Positions 1 to 9,357 of a stretch of DNA of 64,000 nucleotides are shown here, piece after piece. The notes below the pieces were generated by a model. It was not told the origin of the DNA. It saw only the letters and a program-made list of their open reading frames with translations, and did not search any database. The DNA is from Providencia alcalifaciens (GTDB lineage Bacteria; Pseudomonadota; Gammaproteobacteria; Enterobacterales; Enterobacteriaceae). The stretch spans positions 1,674,001 through 1,738,000 of the forward strand of contig NZ_OU659204.1 in assembly GCF_915403165.1 (NCBI RefSeq). The letters are read 5' to 3'. Each line of letters begins with the position of its first letter. Positions within the stretch are counted from its first letter, which is position 1. The translations under genes were made by a program, and so were the position numbers.

Positions 1-2
1 TG

Positions 3-743
3 ACATTGGAACAGCTTGAAGGAATGTCCGCCAGCCAGCGTGAAAAGCATGTGCTCGTGGTGCAAGACCCATTCACCAGCTACTACGATGCAAAAGTGGT
101 GGTGGATTTTGTTCGTCTGATTGAAAAGTTGGGCTATAAACCTGTGTTACTTCCATTCTCACCGAATGGCAAAGCACAGCATATCAAAGGTTTCTTAAGC
201 CGTTTTGCGAAAACCGCACGTAAAACATCGGATTTTTTAAATCGCGTTGCTAAACTGCAATTACCGATGGTGGGTGTCGACCCTGCATTGGTGCTGTGTT
301 ATCGCGATGAGTACCACGAAATTTTAGGTGAGCAGCAATGCCAATTTACGGTAATGCTGGCTCATGAATGGCTAATTTCATTACCTGAACAAACTAAAAA
401 TGAGGGAGTGGATGAGCAGCCTTGGTATCTCTTTGGTCACTGCACTGAATCAACGGCATTACCCAATAGCACCAATCAATGGGCGACACTGTTTTACCGT
501 TATGGACGCAAACTTACTAACGTGAGTGTTGGATGCTGTGGAATGGCTGGGACTTATGGTCATGAAGTGGCTAACCTTGAAAATTCAAAAGGTATTTACA
601 ACCTATCGTGGAAACCTGCGATAGAAAAACTGCCCCTAGAACGCTGCTTAAGTTCGGGATATTCTTGTCGTAGCCAAGTAAAACGAATGGAAAAAACGGC
701 AATCAAACACCCAATTCAAGCCTTACTGGAGATTGTTTCATGA
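3..743 (+). CDS. ydiJ: YdiJ C-terminal part (FAD-linked oxidoreductase / Fe-S protein), cut by window start
   Basis: The reading frame is open from the first bases, so this is the C-terminal ~246 residues of a protein that is about 1,000 residues in E. coli. YdiJ joins a GlcD-like FAD-binding oxidase to a CCG-domain Fe-S module and acts on a 2-hydroxyacid-type substrate. The part seen here carries a CCG-type motif (SVGCCGMAG, about residue 175-183 of the visible part) and other cysteines typical of that C-terminal module. Its stop overlaps the start of ydiI in an ATGA, so the two are translationally coupled. The identification rests on recognised sequence similarity and on the ydiI-suf neighbourhood; the N-terminus cannot be seen. 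Confidence 0.88.
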   Translation, partial: TLEQLEGMSASQREKHVLVVQDPFTSYYDAKVVVDFVRLIEKLGYKPVLLPFSPNGKAQHIKGFLSRFAKTARKTSDFLNRVAKLQLPMVGVDPALVLCYRDEYHEILGEQQCQFTVMLAHEWLISLPEQTKNEGVDEQPWYLFGHCTESTALPNSTNQWATLFYRYGRKLTNVSVGCCGMAGTYGHEVANLENSKGIYNLSWKPAIEKLPLERCLSSGYSCRSQVKRMEKTAIKHPIQALLEIVS

Positions 744-1156
744 TTTGGAAGCGTCAATTTAACTTACAACAAATGGCGGCGATGGCTGAAAGCTGTATGT
801 TAGGCCACATAGGGATTGAAATTACAGGCTTTGGTGATGACTACCTTGAAGGTACCATGCCAGTCGACCATCGCACCAAACAGCCTTTTGGCTTGCTACA
901 CGGTGGTGCCTCGGTTGTGTTGGCTGAATCCTTAGGTTCAATCGCTGGCTACCTATGCAGTGAAGGTGATCAACGTGTAGTTGGCGTGGAAATTAACGCA
1001 AACCATATTCGAGCGGCGCGAGAAGGCGTGGTGAGAGGCGTATGCAAACCGATTCATCTGGGGCGTCGTCAGCAAGTGTGGAATATCGAAATTTTTAACG
1101 AGAAAGACCAACTGTGTTGCACTTCCCGTTTAACGACCGCTGTATTGTTTGAATAA
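740..1156 (+). CDS. menI: 1,4-dihydroxy-2-naphthoyl-CoA hydrolase (hotdog thioesterase YdiI/MenI)
   Basis: A single hotdog-fold acyl-CoA thioesterase of 138 residues, close to the E. coli length (136). In the family this enzyme releases 1,4-dihydroxy-2-naphthoate from its CoA ester in menaquinone synthesis and also hydrolyses other aryl-CoA esters. The signature HGGASVVLAES lies around residues 54-64; its final glutamate is the catalytic acid of the family. The start codon overlaps the ydiJ stop (ATGA), which fixes the start and implies co-transcription. A hairpin follows at 1176-1202. Other hotdog thioesterases are similar, but synteny with ydiJ and suf supports this assignment. Confidence 0.93.
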   Translation: MIWKRQFNLQQMAAMAESCMLGHIGIEITGFGDDYLEGTMPVDHRTKQPFGLLHGGASVVLAESLGSIAGYLCSEGDQRVVGVEINANHIRAAREGVVRGVCKPIHLGRRQQVWNIEIFNEKDQLCCTSRLTTAVLFE

Positions 1157-1175
1157 TCAGCAGGTTGTTTCTTCA

Positions 1176-1202
1176 GATACCCTCAGTTTATTTGAGGGTA
1201 TC
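1176..1202 (+). terminator. Hairpin terminator after ydiI
   Basis: A 10-bp perfect inverted repeat (GATACCCTCA ... TGAGGGTATC) with a 7-base loop lies 20 bp after the ydiI stop. No long T tract follows, so termination may be weak. Confidence 0.6.
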
Positions 1203-1429
1203 AATCATATATTTATCCTTCATATCAATTCGTTATAACCTATCTAATTTATTTATTCTTATTTAATCAATGTGGTTTTAAACTGAATATCACTTTATTA
1301 ATTTGTGTTATTTTTATGTACTCAATAATACATAAAAAACATTGTCATGAATGAAATTTATTTCTTAATTATTAATTGGTTAGATATCTCCATAAACTAA
1401 AACCCTGCCAATAAACCGTTCTCATCGCT

Positions 1430-1478
1430 ATAACCTCTTAAAACAAATGGTTGAAGTCATATGGGTAATCATTACCAT
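1430..1478 (+). promoter_or_regulatory. suf operon control region: candidate IscR type-2 site and Fur box
   Basis: The ~340 bp before sufA are AT-rich and contain no gene. Two candidate operators lie near the start. At 1430-1457 an AACC...GGTT dyad with an AAAACAAA centre resembles IscR type-2 (apo-IscR) sites. At 1461-1478 the near-palindrome ATGGGTAATCATTACCAT resembles a Fur box. In E. coli the suf promoter is activated by IscR and OxyR and repressed by Fur, so both fit. The match is by eye only. Confidence 0.45.
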
Positions 1479-1539
1479 GTCATATAGAGAAGAAATCGCT
1501 GATAACAGGCTGAAAAACCATAAGAAAAGTGAGGTCAAT

Positions 1540-1908
1540 ATGACTAATGGTGTAGAAACATTTTCATTGGACGAAAATTCATGGCAGGGCGTCAGCCTAA
1601 CCCCAAGTGCCGCTAAACAGATCAATAAATTGGTTCTTCAAACACCCAATAGCAAAGGTTTATCCCTCGGCGTGAAACAGTCGGGATGTGCAGGTTTTGG
1701 ATACGTCTTCGAGATGATTGAAAACCCAACTGATGACCACTTAGTGTTTGAACTCGATGGTGCTCATTTGTATGTGCCTAAAAAAGCAATGCCATTCATT
1801 GATGGTACGGTAGTGGATTATGTCCAAGAAGGGCTTAACCATATTTTTAAATTTAATAACCCGAAAGCTCAACATGCCTGTGGGTGTGGTGAAAGCTTCG
1901 GCGTTTAA
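1540..1908 (+). CDS. sufA: SufA, A-type Fe-S carrier protein
   Basis: SufA receives clusters from SufBCD and delivers them to apo-proteins. The start at 1540 is chosen because it follows a GTGAGG Shine-Dalgarno and gives 122 residues, exactly the E. coli length; the frame stays open upstream to 1447 but that extension does not look like protein. The three cluster-binding cysteines of the HesB/IscA family are present: Cys50 in the QSGCAGFGY motif, and Cys114 and Cys116 in HACGCGESF. First gene of a six-gene operon, 16 bp before sufB. Confidence 0.96.
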   Translation: MTNGVETFSLDENSWQGVSLTPSAAKQINKLVLQTPNSKGLSLGVKQSGCAGFGYVFEMIENPTDDHLVFELDGAHLYVPKKAMPFIDGTVVDYVQEGLNHIFKFNNPKAQHACGCGESFGV

Positions 1909-1924
1909 CTTGTGAAGCTAGATT

Positions 1925-3424
1925 ATGTCTCAGAGCAATGTAGAAGTTGGTGAAGATGTTCAAAGCTGGCTTGATGAAAAACGTTATAAAGAAGGCTTTT
2001 TTACCCAAGTTGCCACCGATGAGATGGCGAAAGGGCTAAATGAAGATGTGGTTCGCGCCATTTCTGCGAAACGTAATGAACCTGAGTGGATGCTGCAATT
2101 TCGTCTTGATGCCTTTAACCACTGGAAAGGCATGGAAGAGCCACACTGGCTGAAAGCCCATTATCCAAATCTGGATTACCAAGATTATAGCTATTATTCC
2201 GCGCCATCTTGCGGGTCGTGTGATGATGCCTGTGGTTCACAACCAGGCGCGACGCAATCAACAGGCGCAGCGGAAGAAGCGAATTACCTGACGAGCGAAG
2301 TCGAAGATGCCTTTAATCAGCTCGGAGTACCTGTCCGCGAAGGCAGCAAAGTTGCGGTAGATGCAATTTTTGACTCCGTTTCTGTATCGACAACCTACCG
2401 TGGCGACTTAGCCAAACACGGGATTATTTTCTGCTCGTTCAGTGAAGCTATTCAAGAATACCCTGAACTGGTGCAAAAATATTTAGGTAGCGTCGTCTCC
2501 AGTCACGATAACTTTTTTGCTGCACTGAATGCAGCTGTGGCATCGGACGGAACCTTTGTTTACATCCCGAAAGGGGTGCGTTGTCCTATGGAGTTATCGA
2601 CCTATTTCCGTATTAATGCGGCAAAAACAGGGCAATTTGAACGCACGATCTTAATTGCCGATGAAGGCAGTTATGTGAGCTACATCGAAGGGTGTTCAGC
2701 ACCGGTGAGAGATAGCTACCAATTACACGCGGCTGTTGTGGAAGTGATTATCCATAAAGATGCGGAAGTGAAGTACTCGACAGTTCAAAACTGGTTCTCA
2801 GGTGGTGATAGCGAAACGGGGGGAATTCTCAATTTCGTCACTAAGCGTGCCCTGTGCGAAGGGGAAAATTCCAAAATGTCATGGACACAATCCGAAACGG
2901 GTTCTGCCATTACGTGGAAATACCCAAGCGTGATTTTAAAAGGGGATAACTCTGTCGGGGAATTTTTCTCTGTCGCGCTGACCAACGGTAACCAACAAGC
3001 CGATACGGGCACTAAAATGATCCACATCGGCAAAAATACCCGCTCAACGATTATCTCGAAAGGGATCTCGGCAGGTAAAAGCCAAAATAGTTATCGTGGA
3101 CTTGTCAAAATACTCCCGAGTGCACACAACGCCCGTAACTTTACCCAATGCGACTCCATGCTGATTGGCACTCAATGTGGCGCTCATACCTTCCCGTATG
3201 TGGAAGTGAAGAACAATACTGCGCAATTAGAACATGAAGCGACAACTTCGCGCATTGGTGAAGACCAGCTGTTTTATTGCTTACAACGTGGGATCAGCGA
3301 AGATGATGCTATCTCAATGATTGTTAACGGCTTCTGTAAAGATGTTTTCTCAGAATTGCCATTAGAGTTTGCCGTTGAGGCACAAAAATTATTGGCTATC
3401 AGCTTAGAACACAGTGTGGGCTGA
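1925..3424 (+). CDS. sufB: SufB, scaffold subunit of SufBC2D
   Basis: A 499-residue SufB (E. coli 495). SufB forms the scaffold on which a nascent Fe-S cluster is built in the SufBC2D complex. The beta-helix core and the conserved C-terminal block ending SLEHSVG are present. The NFTQCDSML and [11 protein letters not shown] segments carry the cysteines used for sulfur transfer and cluster binding. An N-terminal [10 protein letters not shown] cluster (about residues 96-105) is also seen. The gene lies 16 bp after sufA and 45 bp before sufC, inside the suf operon. Confidence 0.97.
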   Translation: MSQSNVEVGEDVQSWLDEKRYKEGFFTQVATDEMAKGLNEDVVRAISAKRNEPEWMLQFRLDAFNHWKGMEEPHWLKAHYPNLDYQDYSYYSAPSCGSCDDACGSQPGATQSTGAAEEANYLTSEVEDAFNQLGVPVREGSKVAVDAIFDSVSVSTTYRGDLAKHGIIFCSFSEAIQEYPELVQKYLGSVVSSHDNFFAALNAAVASDGTFVYIPKGVRCPMELSTYFRINAAKTGQFERTILIADEGSYVSYIEGCSAPVRDSYQLHAAVVEVIIHKDAEVKYSTVQNWFSGGDSETGGILNFVTKRALCEGENSKMSWTQSETGSAITWKYPSVILKGDNSVGEFFSVALTNGNQQADTGTKMIHIGKNTRSTIISKGISAGKSQNSYRGLVKILPSAHNARNFTQCDSMLIGTQCGAHTFPYVEVKNNTAQLEHEATTSRIGEDQLFYCLQRGISEDDAISMIVNGFCKDVFSELPLEFAVEAQKLLAISLEHSVG

Positions 3425-3469
3425 TCCTAACCAAGTTTAGTTGCGCTTGAGCGCTAAAGGCATGTTGAT

Positions 3470-4216
3470 ATGTTAAGTATTAAAGATTTACATGTAAGTG
3501 TAGAAGGTAATGAAATCTTAAAAGGGCTGTCACTGGAAATTAAACCAGGGGAAGTTCATGCCATTATGGGGCCAAACGGTTCGGGTAAAAGCACCTTATC
3601 TGCAACCCTCGCAGGCCGTGAAGATTACCAAATTGATAGTGGTGAAGTGACGTTCAACGGTAAGGATTTACTTGAGTTAGATCCTGAAGAACGTGCGGGT
3701 GAAGGGATCTTTCTTGCATTCCAATATCCGGTTGAAATTCCGGGTGTGAGTAACCAATTTTTCCTGCAAACGTCAGTGAATGCAGTGCGTGAATATCGCC
3801 AGCAAGAGGCGTTAGACCGCTTTGATTTCCAAGATTTCATCGAAGATAAAATTGAATTATTGGATATGCCACAAGACTTGCTCACTCGTTCAGTTAACGT
3901 GGGTTTCTCCGGTGGAGAGAAAAAACGTAATGACATTTTGCAGATGGCGGCGTTAGAACCTAAGTTATGTATTTTAGATGAAACCGATTCTGGTTTAGAT
4001 ATCGATGCGCTAAAAATCGTCTCCAATGGCGTAAATTCACTGCGTACTCCTGAGCGTTCATTCATTATCGTGACCCATTATCAGCGTATTTTGGACTATG
4101 TAAAACCTGATTTTGTGCACGTCCTGTATCAAGGGAAAATCATCAAATCCGGTGATTTCAGTTTAGCGAAAAAACTGGAGGAGCAAGGCTATGGCTGGCT
4201 TATTGACCAACAGTGA
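3470..4216 (+). CDS. sufC: SufC, ABC-type ATPase of SufBC2D
   Basis: A 248-residue soluble ABC ATPase, the family length. Walker A is at residues 34-42 (GPNGSGKST), the ABC signature is SGGEKKRN and Walker B is LCILDETDSGLD. SufC hydrolyses ATP to drive conformational change in SufB-SufD; it has no membrane partner. The 3' end overlaps sufD by 26 bases, an arrangement shared with E. coli that points to translational coupling and matched stoichiometry. Confidence 0.97.
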   Translation: MLSIKDLHVSVEGNEILKGLSLEIKPGEVHAIMGPNGSGKSTLSATLAGREDYQIDSGEVTFNGKDLLELDPEERAGEGIFLAFQYPVEIPGVSNQFFLQTSVNAVREYRQQEALDRFDFQDFIEDKIELLDMPQDLLTRSVNVGFSGGEKKRNDILQMAALEPKLCILDETDSGLDIDALKIVSNGVNSLRTPERSFIIVTHYQRILDYVKPDFVHVLYQGKIIKSGDFSLAKKLEEQGYGWLIDQQ

Positions 4217-5498
4217 AAGAGCGGAAAAACGCGCTGCGGTTGATGCTTTAAATCAGCAGGCAATGCGCCGTTTTGAAACGCTATATGAGCAAGGATTAGG
4301 TAGAAAATCTCAGCACGCTCAAACCCATTGGAGCCTCGCTAAACACGTTGGGCTGCCAGCTTTTCGTCATGAAGATTGGCACTATACTCCGTTAAATAGC
4401 GTGTTAAATACCCACTACCGTTTTAGCTCACAAGAACAGCAGGTACCGCTAAGTGAGGGGCTCGCATTAGCTATCGATGCTTATCGTATTGTGCTGGTGG
4501 ATGGACGTTACAATGCGGAACTCAGTTCTGTCGATACGGGAGAGTTTCAAGTTTCTCTGCTCGATAGCCAAGACTGGCTTCCTGATGCGGTGAGTAGCGA
4601 GATTTTCTTACATTTAACGGAATGCCTAGCGGCTCAACCGCTTATTATCCAGTTAGCTGCCAATAAAGTTGCTACTAAGCCACTCTATTTATTGAATATC
4701 TCCAGCGGCAGCCATGATCCAAGCTCGATGAACATGAGTCAATATCGCTACCATTTGACTCTGGGAAATAATAGCCAGTCTCAAGTAATTGAACATTTTG
4801 TCAGCTTAGATGACCAACCGCATCTCACTGGAGGGCGCTTGACTGTCGAAGTGGGAGATAACACTCAGTTTACCCATTTTAAGCTGATGACAGAAAACCC
4901 ACAGGCTCAGCACTTTGCCCACAATGACATTGTGGTGGGACGCGATAGCCAAGTGAAAAGTAGCAGCTTTTTATTAGGTGCAGGGCTAACTCGTCATCAT
5001 ACAAGTAGCCGTCTTGACGGTGAAAATACGGAATTTGAGTTAAACAGCCTGTTGTTGCCGCAAGGTAATGAAATAGCCGACACACGTAGCTATCTTGAGC
5101 ATAATGCGGGTTATTGTAATAGCCGACAGTTGCATAAAGTGATCGCCATGGATAGCAGCAAAGCGGTATTCAACGGTATGATCAAAGTTGACCCTAATGC
5201 GCTGAAAACAGACGGTCAAATGACTAACAATACCCTGTTACTGGGTGAAAAAGCGGAAATTGACACTAAGCCTCAACTGGAGATTTATGCCGATGACGTG
5301 AAATGTGGTCATGGGGCAACAGTTGGGCGTATCGATGATGAGCAACTCTTTTATCTACGCTCTAGAGGGATTGGTAGCCAAGCTGCTAAGCAGATGATTA
5401 TCAATGCATTCGCAGCTGAGTTAACCGAATCTATTACTATCGATGGGTTAAAACAGGCCGTGATGGCGAGTATTCATCAACGCTTAGCGGAGGTGTAA
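4191..5498 (+). CDS. sufD: SufD, scaffold partner of SufBC2D
   Basis: SufD is a paralogue of SufB and forms the SufB-SufD heterodimer needed for iron entry into the scaffold. The product is 435 residues, slightly longer than the E. coli protein (423). The start inside the sufC 3' end gives MAGLLTNSE, matching the usual SufD N-terminus (MAGLP...), so the overlap is kept. The C-terminal half has the conserved beta-helix blocks including [13 protein letters not shown] and CGHGATVG. Five bases separate it from sufS. Confidence 0.95.
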   Translation: MAGLLTNSERAEKRAAVDALNQQAMRRFETLYEQGLGRKSQHAQTHWSLAKHVGLPAFRHEDWHYTPLNSVLNTHYRFSSQEQQVPLSEGLALAIDAYRIVLVDGRYNAELSSVDTGEFQVSLLDSQDWLPDAVSSEIFLHLTECLAAQPLIIQLAANKVATKPLYLLNISSGSHDPSSMNMSQYRYHLTLGNNSQSQVIEHFVSLDDQPHLTGGRLTVEVGDNTQFTHFKLMTENPQAQHFAHNDIVVGRDSQVKSSSFLLGAGLTRHHTSSRLDGENTEFELNSLLLPQGNEIADTRSYLEHNAGYCNSRQLHKVIAMDSSKAVFNGMIKVDPNALKTDGQMTNNTLLLGEKAEIDTKPQLEIYADDVKCGHGATVGRIDDEQLFYLRSRGIGSQAAKQMIINAFAAELTESITIDGLKQAVMASIHQRLAEV

Positions 5499-5502
5499 AC
5501 CG

Positions 5503-6741
5503 ATGCCATTTGATGTTGAAGCAGTCAGGCAGGATTTTCCTGCCTTAGCACAATTAGTGAATAACCATCCGTTGGTCTATTTAGATAGCGCGGCGAGTGC
5601 TCAAAAGCCTCAGCAGGTTGTGGATGCTGAGAGTCAATTTACGTTGTATCAATATGCGGCAGTGCATCGTGGGGTTCATACGCTAAGCGCGAATGCCACC
5701 ACGTTGGTGGAGAATGTTCGCCAAAAAGCAGCGGATTTTTTGCACGCGGCTTCCCCTGAAGAGATAGTGTTTGTTAAAGGGACGACGGAAGGGATTAACC
5801 TTGTTGCTAATAGCTTTGGGCGTCAGTTTATCCAGCAGGGTGATAATATTATTATCACTGAGATGGAGCACCACGCGAACATCGTTCCTTGGTTTATGTT
5901 GGCGCAAGAGCGTGGTTTTGAAGTGCGAATTCTGCCTATTCTTGAGGATGGTACTCTTGATATTACTCAGCTCGAACAACTCATAGATGCGCGCACAAAG
6001 CTATTTAGTTTTACTCATATTTCCAATGTGCTTGGTACCGTTAACCCGGTGAAAAAATTGATTTCGCAAGCGCGTGAAATTGCAGGGCAGTATGAAAACA
6101 TGCTGGCTATCCTAGTGGATGGTGCGCAAGGGGCGATGCATCAGCAGGTGGATGTACAAGCGCTGGATTGCGATTTTTATGTGTGTTCAGGGCATAAGCT
6201 ATACGGGCCAACAGGTATTGGGATCCTCTACGGCAAAAAGGCATTGCTTGAGCAGATGCCTCCTTGGGAAGGTGGCGGAGCGATGATCCGCCAAGTCAGC
6301 CTGAAAAAAGGGATTACATTTGCGGATATTCCATGGCGATTTGAAGCTGGTACACCGAATATCAGCGGTATGATTGGTTTAGGCGCAGCTTTAGACTATC
6401 TCAATAGACTTGGATTAAGCGAAACTTTTGCGTATGAAAAGCAATTGATGCAATATGCGACGGATTTGCTTAAGCAAGTGCCTTCTCTTCGTTTATATGG
6501 AAATGACCAACGTGAAGGTGTGATAGCCTTTAATTTAGGTGAACATCATGCTTATGATGTTGGGGCATTTCTAGATAGATATGGGATTGCCATTCGTACT
6601 GGGCACCACTGTGCGATGCCATTAATGGAGCATTATCAAGTTCCAGCGATGTGCCGGGCATCTATTGGTGTTTATACGACTAAGCAGGATATCGATGCAT
6701 TGTACAATGCATTATTGCGCGTTAAGCAATTACTCGGCTAG
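5503..6741 (+). CDS. sufS: SufS, cysteine desulfurase
   Basis: A PLP-dependent class V aminotransferase-fold enzyme of 412 residues (E. coli 406) that takes sulfur from cysteine and passes it to SufE. The PLP lysine lies in [13 protein letters not shown] (about residue 230). The catalytic cysteine is Cys370 in [14 protein letters not shown], the short-loop type II form that depends on SufE. It starts 4 bp after sufD. It is distinguished from IscS by this motif and by its operon. Confidence 0.97.
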   Translation: MPFDVEAVRQDFPALAQLVNNHPLVYLDSAASAQKPQQVVDAESQFTLYQYAAVHRGVHTLSANATTLVENVRQKAADFLHAASPEEIVFVKGTTEGINLVANSFGRQFIQQGDNIIITEMEHHANIVPWFMLAQERGFEVRILPILEDGTLDITQLEQLIDARTKLFSFTHISNVLGTVNPVKKLISQAREIAGQYENMLAILVDGAQGAMHQQVDVQALDCDFYVCSGHKLYGPTGIGILYGKKALLEQMPPWEGGGAMIRQVSLKKGITFADIPWRFEAGTPNISGMIGLGAALDYLNRLGLSETFAYEKQLMQYATDLLKQVPSLRLYGNDQREGVIAFNLGEHHAYDVGAFLDRYGIAIRTGHHCAMPLMEHYQVPAMCRASIGVYTTKQDIDALYNALLRVKQLLG

Positions 6742-6813
6742 ACACCGACGGTATATCGAAGCCACCGTATTGCAGTAAATAGAGATTGTAGCAAATAGAT
6801 AGAAGGAAAAATT

Positions 6814-7230
6814 ATGTCGGCGTTACCCGATGAAGCGAAGCTATTACGCAATTTTGCACGTTGCCAAGATTGGGAAGAGCGCTATTTGTATATGATTGAA
6901 CTGGGCGGGCGTTTACCTGCGTTATCTGAAGCTCAACAGGTGGATGATAACTTGATAGCGGGTTGCCAAAGCCAAGTGTGGATTGATATGCAAAAACAAC
7001 CGGATGGTCATGTTGTTCTTGCTGGAGATAGTGATGCCGCTATTGTTAAAGGGTTAGTAGCGATTGTGATTATTCTCTTTCAAGGAAAAACACCTGAACA
7101 GATCCTTACAGTGGATGTAAAACACTTTTTCCAGCAATTGGCTCTTGAACAGCATCTGACACCTTCTCGGACTCAAGGTTTAAATGGCATGATCAAGTCG
7201 ATTTTAGCGCGAGCTCACCAACTTCTTTAA
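6814..7230 (+). CDS. sufE: SufE, sulfur acceptor for SufS
   Basis: SufE accepts persulfide sulfur from SufS on its conserved cysteine and hands it to SufB. The product is 138 residues as in E. coli, and the acceptor is Cys51 in LIAGCQSQVW. A good AGAAGGA ribosome site precedes the start. The 72-bp gap after sufS is the largest in the operon but holds no terminator. The operon ends at the hairpin 7237-7263. Confidence 0.96.
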   Translation: MSALPDEAKLLRNFARCQDWEERYLYMIELGGRLPALSEAQQVDDNLIAGCQSQVWIDMQKQPDGHVVLAGDSDAAIVKGLVAIVIILFQGKTPEQILTVDVKHFFQQLALEQHLTPSRTQGLNGMIKSILARAHQLL

Positions 7231-7236
7231 GTACTC

Positions 7237-7270
7237 TGTGGGAAATTGTCAGAATTTCCCACACTTTTCT
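7237..7270 (+). terminator. Rho-independent terminator of the suf operon
   Basis: An 11-bp perfect stem (TGTGGGAAATT / AATTTCCCACA) with a 5-base loop is followed by a T-rich tract, 6 bp after the sufE stop. Confidence 0.85.
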
Positions 7271-7480
7271 TTTCTTCCTAGTATTTTTATCCTAGAAAAT
7301 ATACCTAAGTAACTCACTGTATTTTATTGTTAAACTAACAATAATGAGACAAAGTTAGCTCACATTCAAATTATTAGCAGGCTAAAATATTTATTAAGTA
7401 TTAAAGATATTCGAGATAGTTGCTATTATGAGCGATATTGTTTGAATTTTGTAATGAATCTTATTTTCCTTGGAGTAGGT

Positions 7481-8536
7481 ATGAAAAGAGTTTTGACGGC
7501 GGTAAGTCTGTTTGTCATGAGTGCGGTGCTAGCACCAGCGCAGGCTAAAGATTATCCATTACCCAATAACAACACACGCCTGATCGGGGAAAATATCACC
7601 TATGTGGTGCCTAACGATGGACGCCCACTGGAAGCTATCGCAAGCGACTATCAGATTGGTTTGTTAGCGATGTTAGAGGCGAATCCAGGGACAGACCCTT
7701 ATTTACCTGAAGTAGGTAAATCGCTGATTATTCCTGCTCAAATGTTATTACCTTCGACACCGCGTACAGGTGTCGTGATTAACTTGGCGGAAATGCGCCT
7801 TTATTATTACCCTGAAAACAGCCATAAAGTGGCAGTGTATCCGATTGGCATTGGTCAGCTAGGGCGAGACACACCTGAAATGGTGACGTCAATTAGCCAA
7901 TTGATTAAAGACCCAACATGGACACCGACCACGAATATCCGTAAACATTATGCGCAGCAGGGTATTACACTTCCGGCGGTGGTGCCTGCAGGCCCAGAAA
8001 ATCCTATGGGACTGTATGCGTTACGCCTTTCTTATGGTCGTGGCGAATACTTAATCCACGGCACTAACGCCAATTTTGGTATTGGTATGCGTGTTAGCTC
8101 TGGCTGTATTCGTTTACGCCCAGATGATATTAAGGCACTGTTTACTCATGTTCCAAAAGGAGCACGCGTTCAAGTTATCGATCAGCCAGTTAAATATGCA
8201 AAAGAGCCAGATGGTAGCTATTACATTGAAGTGCATCAACCATTGTCACGTAAAGACAGTGATGACCCACAGACAATGCCAATCAAACTGACTGAAGATT
8301 TTCAAGCGTTTTTAGCGAGTAATCCGGGAATTGATAAAGCGAAAGTTCAGGCAGAGCTATCTAGACGTTCAGGACTGCCAGTTAGGGTGAATGTGGGGGA
8401 TGATTCAGAATCGATGAAACGCGATTATCAGCAATTAAAACCAATTGCGCCATTCACGATTACTCAACCACAACCTATGTTTGAAGGGGAAGTAAAATCT
8501 TCTATTCCTGCGAAATATCAGTCATTTAAAAGCTAA
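7481..8536 (+). CDS. ldtE: L,D-transpeptidase with LysM domain (LdtE/YnhG)
   Basis: A periplasmic peptidoglycan L,D-transpeptidase of 351 residues. The start at 7481 follows a TGGAG site and gives a typical signal peptide (MKRVLTAVSLFVMSAVLAPAQA). A LysM-like segment lies around residues 40-85 and the YkuD catalytic domain around 95-230, with the HGTNANFGIG...SSGCIRLRPDD active-site motif containing the nucleophilic cysteine. In E. coli ynhG/ldtE also follows sufE and makes 3-3 (mDAP-mDAP) crosslinks. The paralogues LdtA/B/C attach Lpp, so a role in Lpp anchoring cannot be excluded; lpp is the next gene but on the other strand. Confidence 0.92.
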   Translation: MKRVLTAVSLFVMSAVLAPAQAKDYPLPNNNTRLIGENITYVVPNDGRPLEAIASDYQIGLLAMLEANPGTDPYLPEVGKSLIIPAQMLLPSTPRTGVVINLAEMRLYYYPENSHKVAVYPIGIGQLGRDTPEMVTSISQLIKDPTWTPTTNIRKHYAQQGITLPAVVPAGPENPMGLYALRLSYGRGEYLIHGTNANFGIGMRVSSGCIRLRPDDIKALFTHVPKGARVQVIDQPVKYAKEPDGSYYIEVHQPLSRKDSDDPQTMPIKLTEDFQAFLASNPGIDKAKVQAELSRRSGLPVRVNVGDDSESMKRDYQQLKPIAPFTITQPQPMFEGEVKSSIPAKYQSFKS

Positions 8537-8574
8537 TGACTTTCTATCTTAAATGAGTTTCGAAGTAAAAAATA

Positions 8575-8595
8575 AGGGCCTATAAAATAGGCCCT
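8575..8595 (-). terminator. Hairpin between ldtE and lpp, likely lpp terminator
   Basis: A 9-bp stem (AGGGCCTAT / ATAGGCCCT). The run of A on the upstream + side becomes a T tract on the minus strand, so it best serves lpp; it may also stop ldtE transcripts. Confidence 0.75.
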
Positions 8596-8643
8596 CAACA
8601 ATAATTCAGCTATTAAGCTTTTCTAGATAACATCAAGCCGAAC

Positions 8644-8880
8644 TTATTTTTTGTAAGTACGTACTTGGTTGTCCAGACGTTGGTTTGCACGAGCTGCTTC
8701 TTCTTGTGCAGTTTGTACATCAGAACGCAGTGACTGAACATCGTTGCTCAGTTGGTCAACTTTACCGTTCAGCGTTTGCACGTCTGAAGAGAGCTTTTGC
8801 ACTTCAGTGCTGTTAGAACAACCCGCCAGTAATGCTGAAGCTAATACGATAGAGCCCAGTACAATTTTAGTACGAATCAT
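8644..8880 (-). CDS. lpp: Major outer membrane (Braun) lipoprotein
   Basis: Lpp tethers the outer membrane to peptidoglycan. The protein is 78 residues, as in E. coli. The lipobox is LLAGC, giving lipidated Cys21. The mature part is a heptad-repeat trimeric coiled coil ([19 protein letters not shown]...). The C-terminus is TYKK; the last lysine is the family's site of covalent attachment to mDAP. A GAGG ribosome site precedes the start. Expression of lpp is usually very high. Confidence 0.97.
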   Translation of the reverse strand: MIRTKIVLGSIVLASALLAGCSNSTEVQKLSSDVQTLNGKVDQLSNDVQSLRSDVQTAQEEAARANQRLDNQVRTYKK

Positions 8881-9267
8881 TATTTTACCCTCTAGATTGA
8901 TTTATCTTGAAAATATAAAAGCAAGTAACCAAAAAATAGACTTAAGAGCGTTATCTTAAAGCTACCTCTATCCCTTTAAAACAACCTAATGTAAATTAGG
9001 GTATGGTACTTACTAAGTCTTATGCTAGTACGTAATTCAAAGTTTTGCTAGAAATACTTTATATTTAACAGGGTGAAAACGAATAAAAATTTCAATTAAG
9101 GGTTGTTTAGTTTGAAATTTGAGCGAATAGTTATCGTTTTATGATTTGTTTTGTAAATGCTTTGTAATCAAAATCTGGGTGAATTATATCTTCGTGGATC
9201 ATAACGTAACTTATTGAAATTATGTTTCGCTCTGATTACTAAATTTTAGTTATTCCAGATAATAAAA
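8881..9267. other. Gene-free interval upstream of lpp
   Basis: About 390 bp of AT-rich DNA with the lpp promoter side at its left end. I see no open frame, tRNA or convincing sRNA in it. The right end runs into the pykF terminator. Confidence 0.5.
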
Positions 9268-9295
9268 AACCCTACTGCAGTGAAGCAATAGGGTT
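9268..9295 (-). terminator. pykF terminator
   Basis: On the minus strand an 11-bp stem (AACCCTATTGC / GCAGTAGGGTT, one mismatch) is followed by a T tract. It lies 60 bp after the pykF stop, beyond the tandem repeat. Confidence 0.8.
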
Positions 9296-9309
9296 AATGT
9301 CACGCTAGG

Positions 9310-9357
9310 TTATGCAGGACAACTGTTATGCAAGACAACTGTTATGCAAGACAACTA
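9310..9357. repeat. Three tandem 16-bp repeats at the pykF 3' end
   Basis: Three head-to-tail copies of TTATGCARGACAACTR occupy 48 bp. The last copy touches the pykF stop codon, so copies one and two lie in the 3' untranslated region between stop and terminator. Confidence 0.9.
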
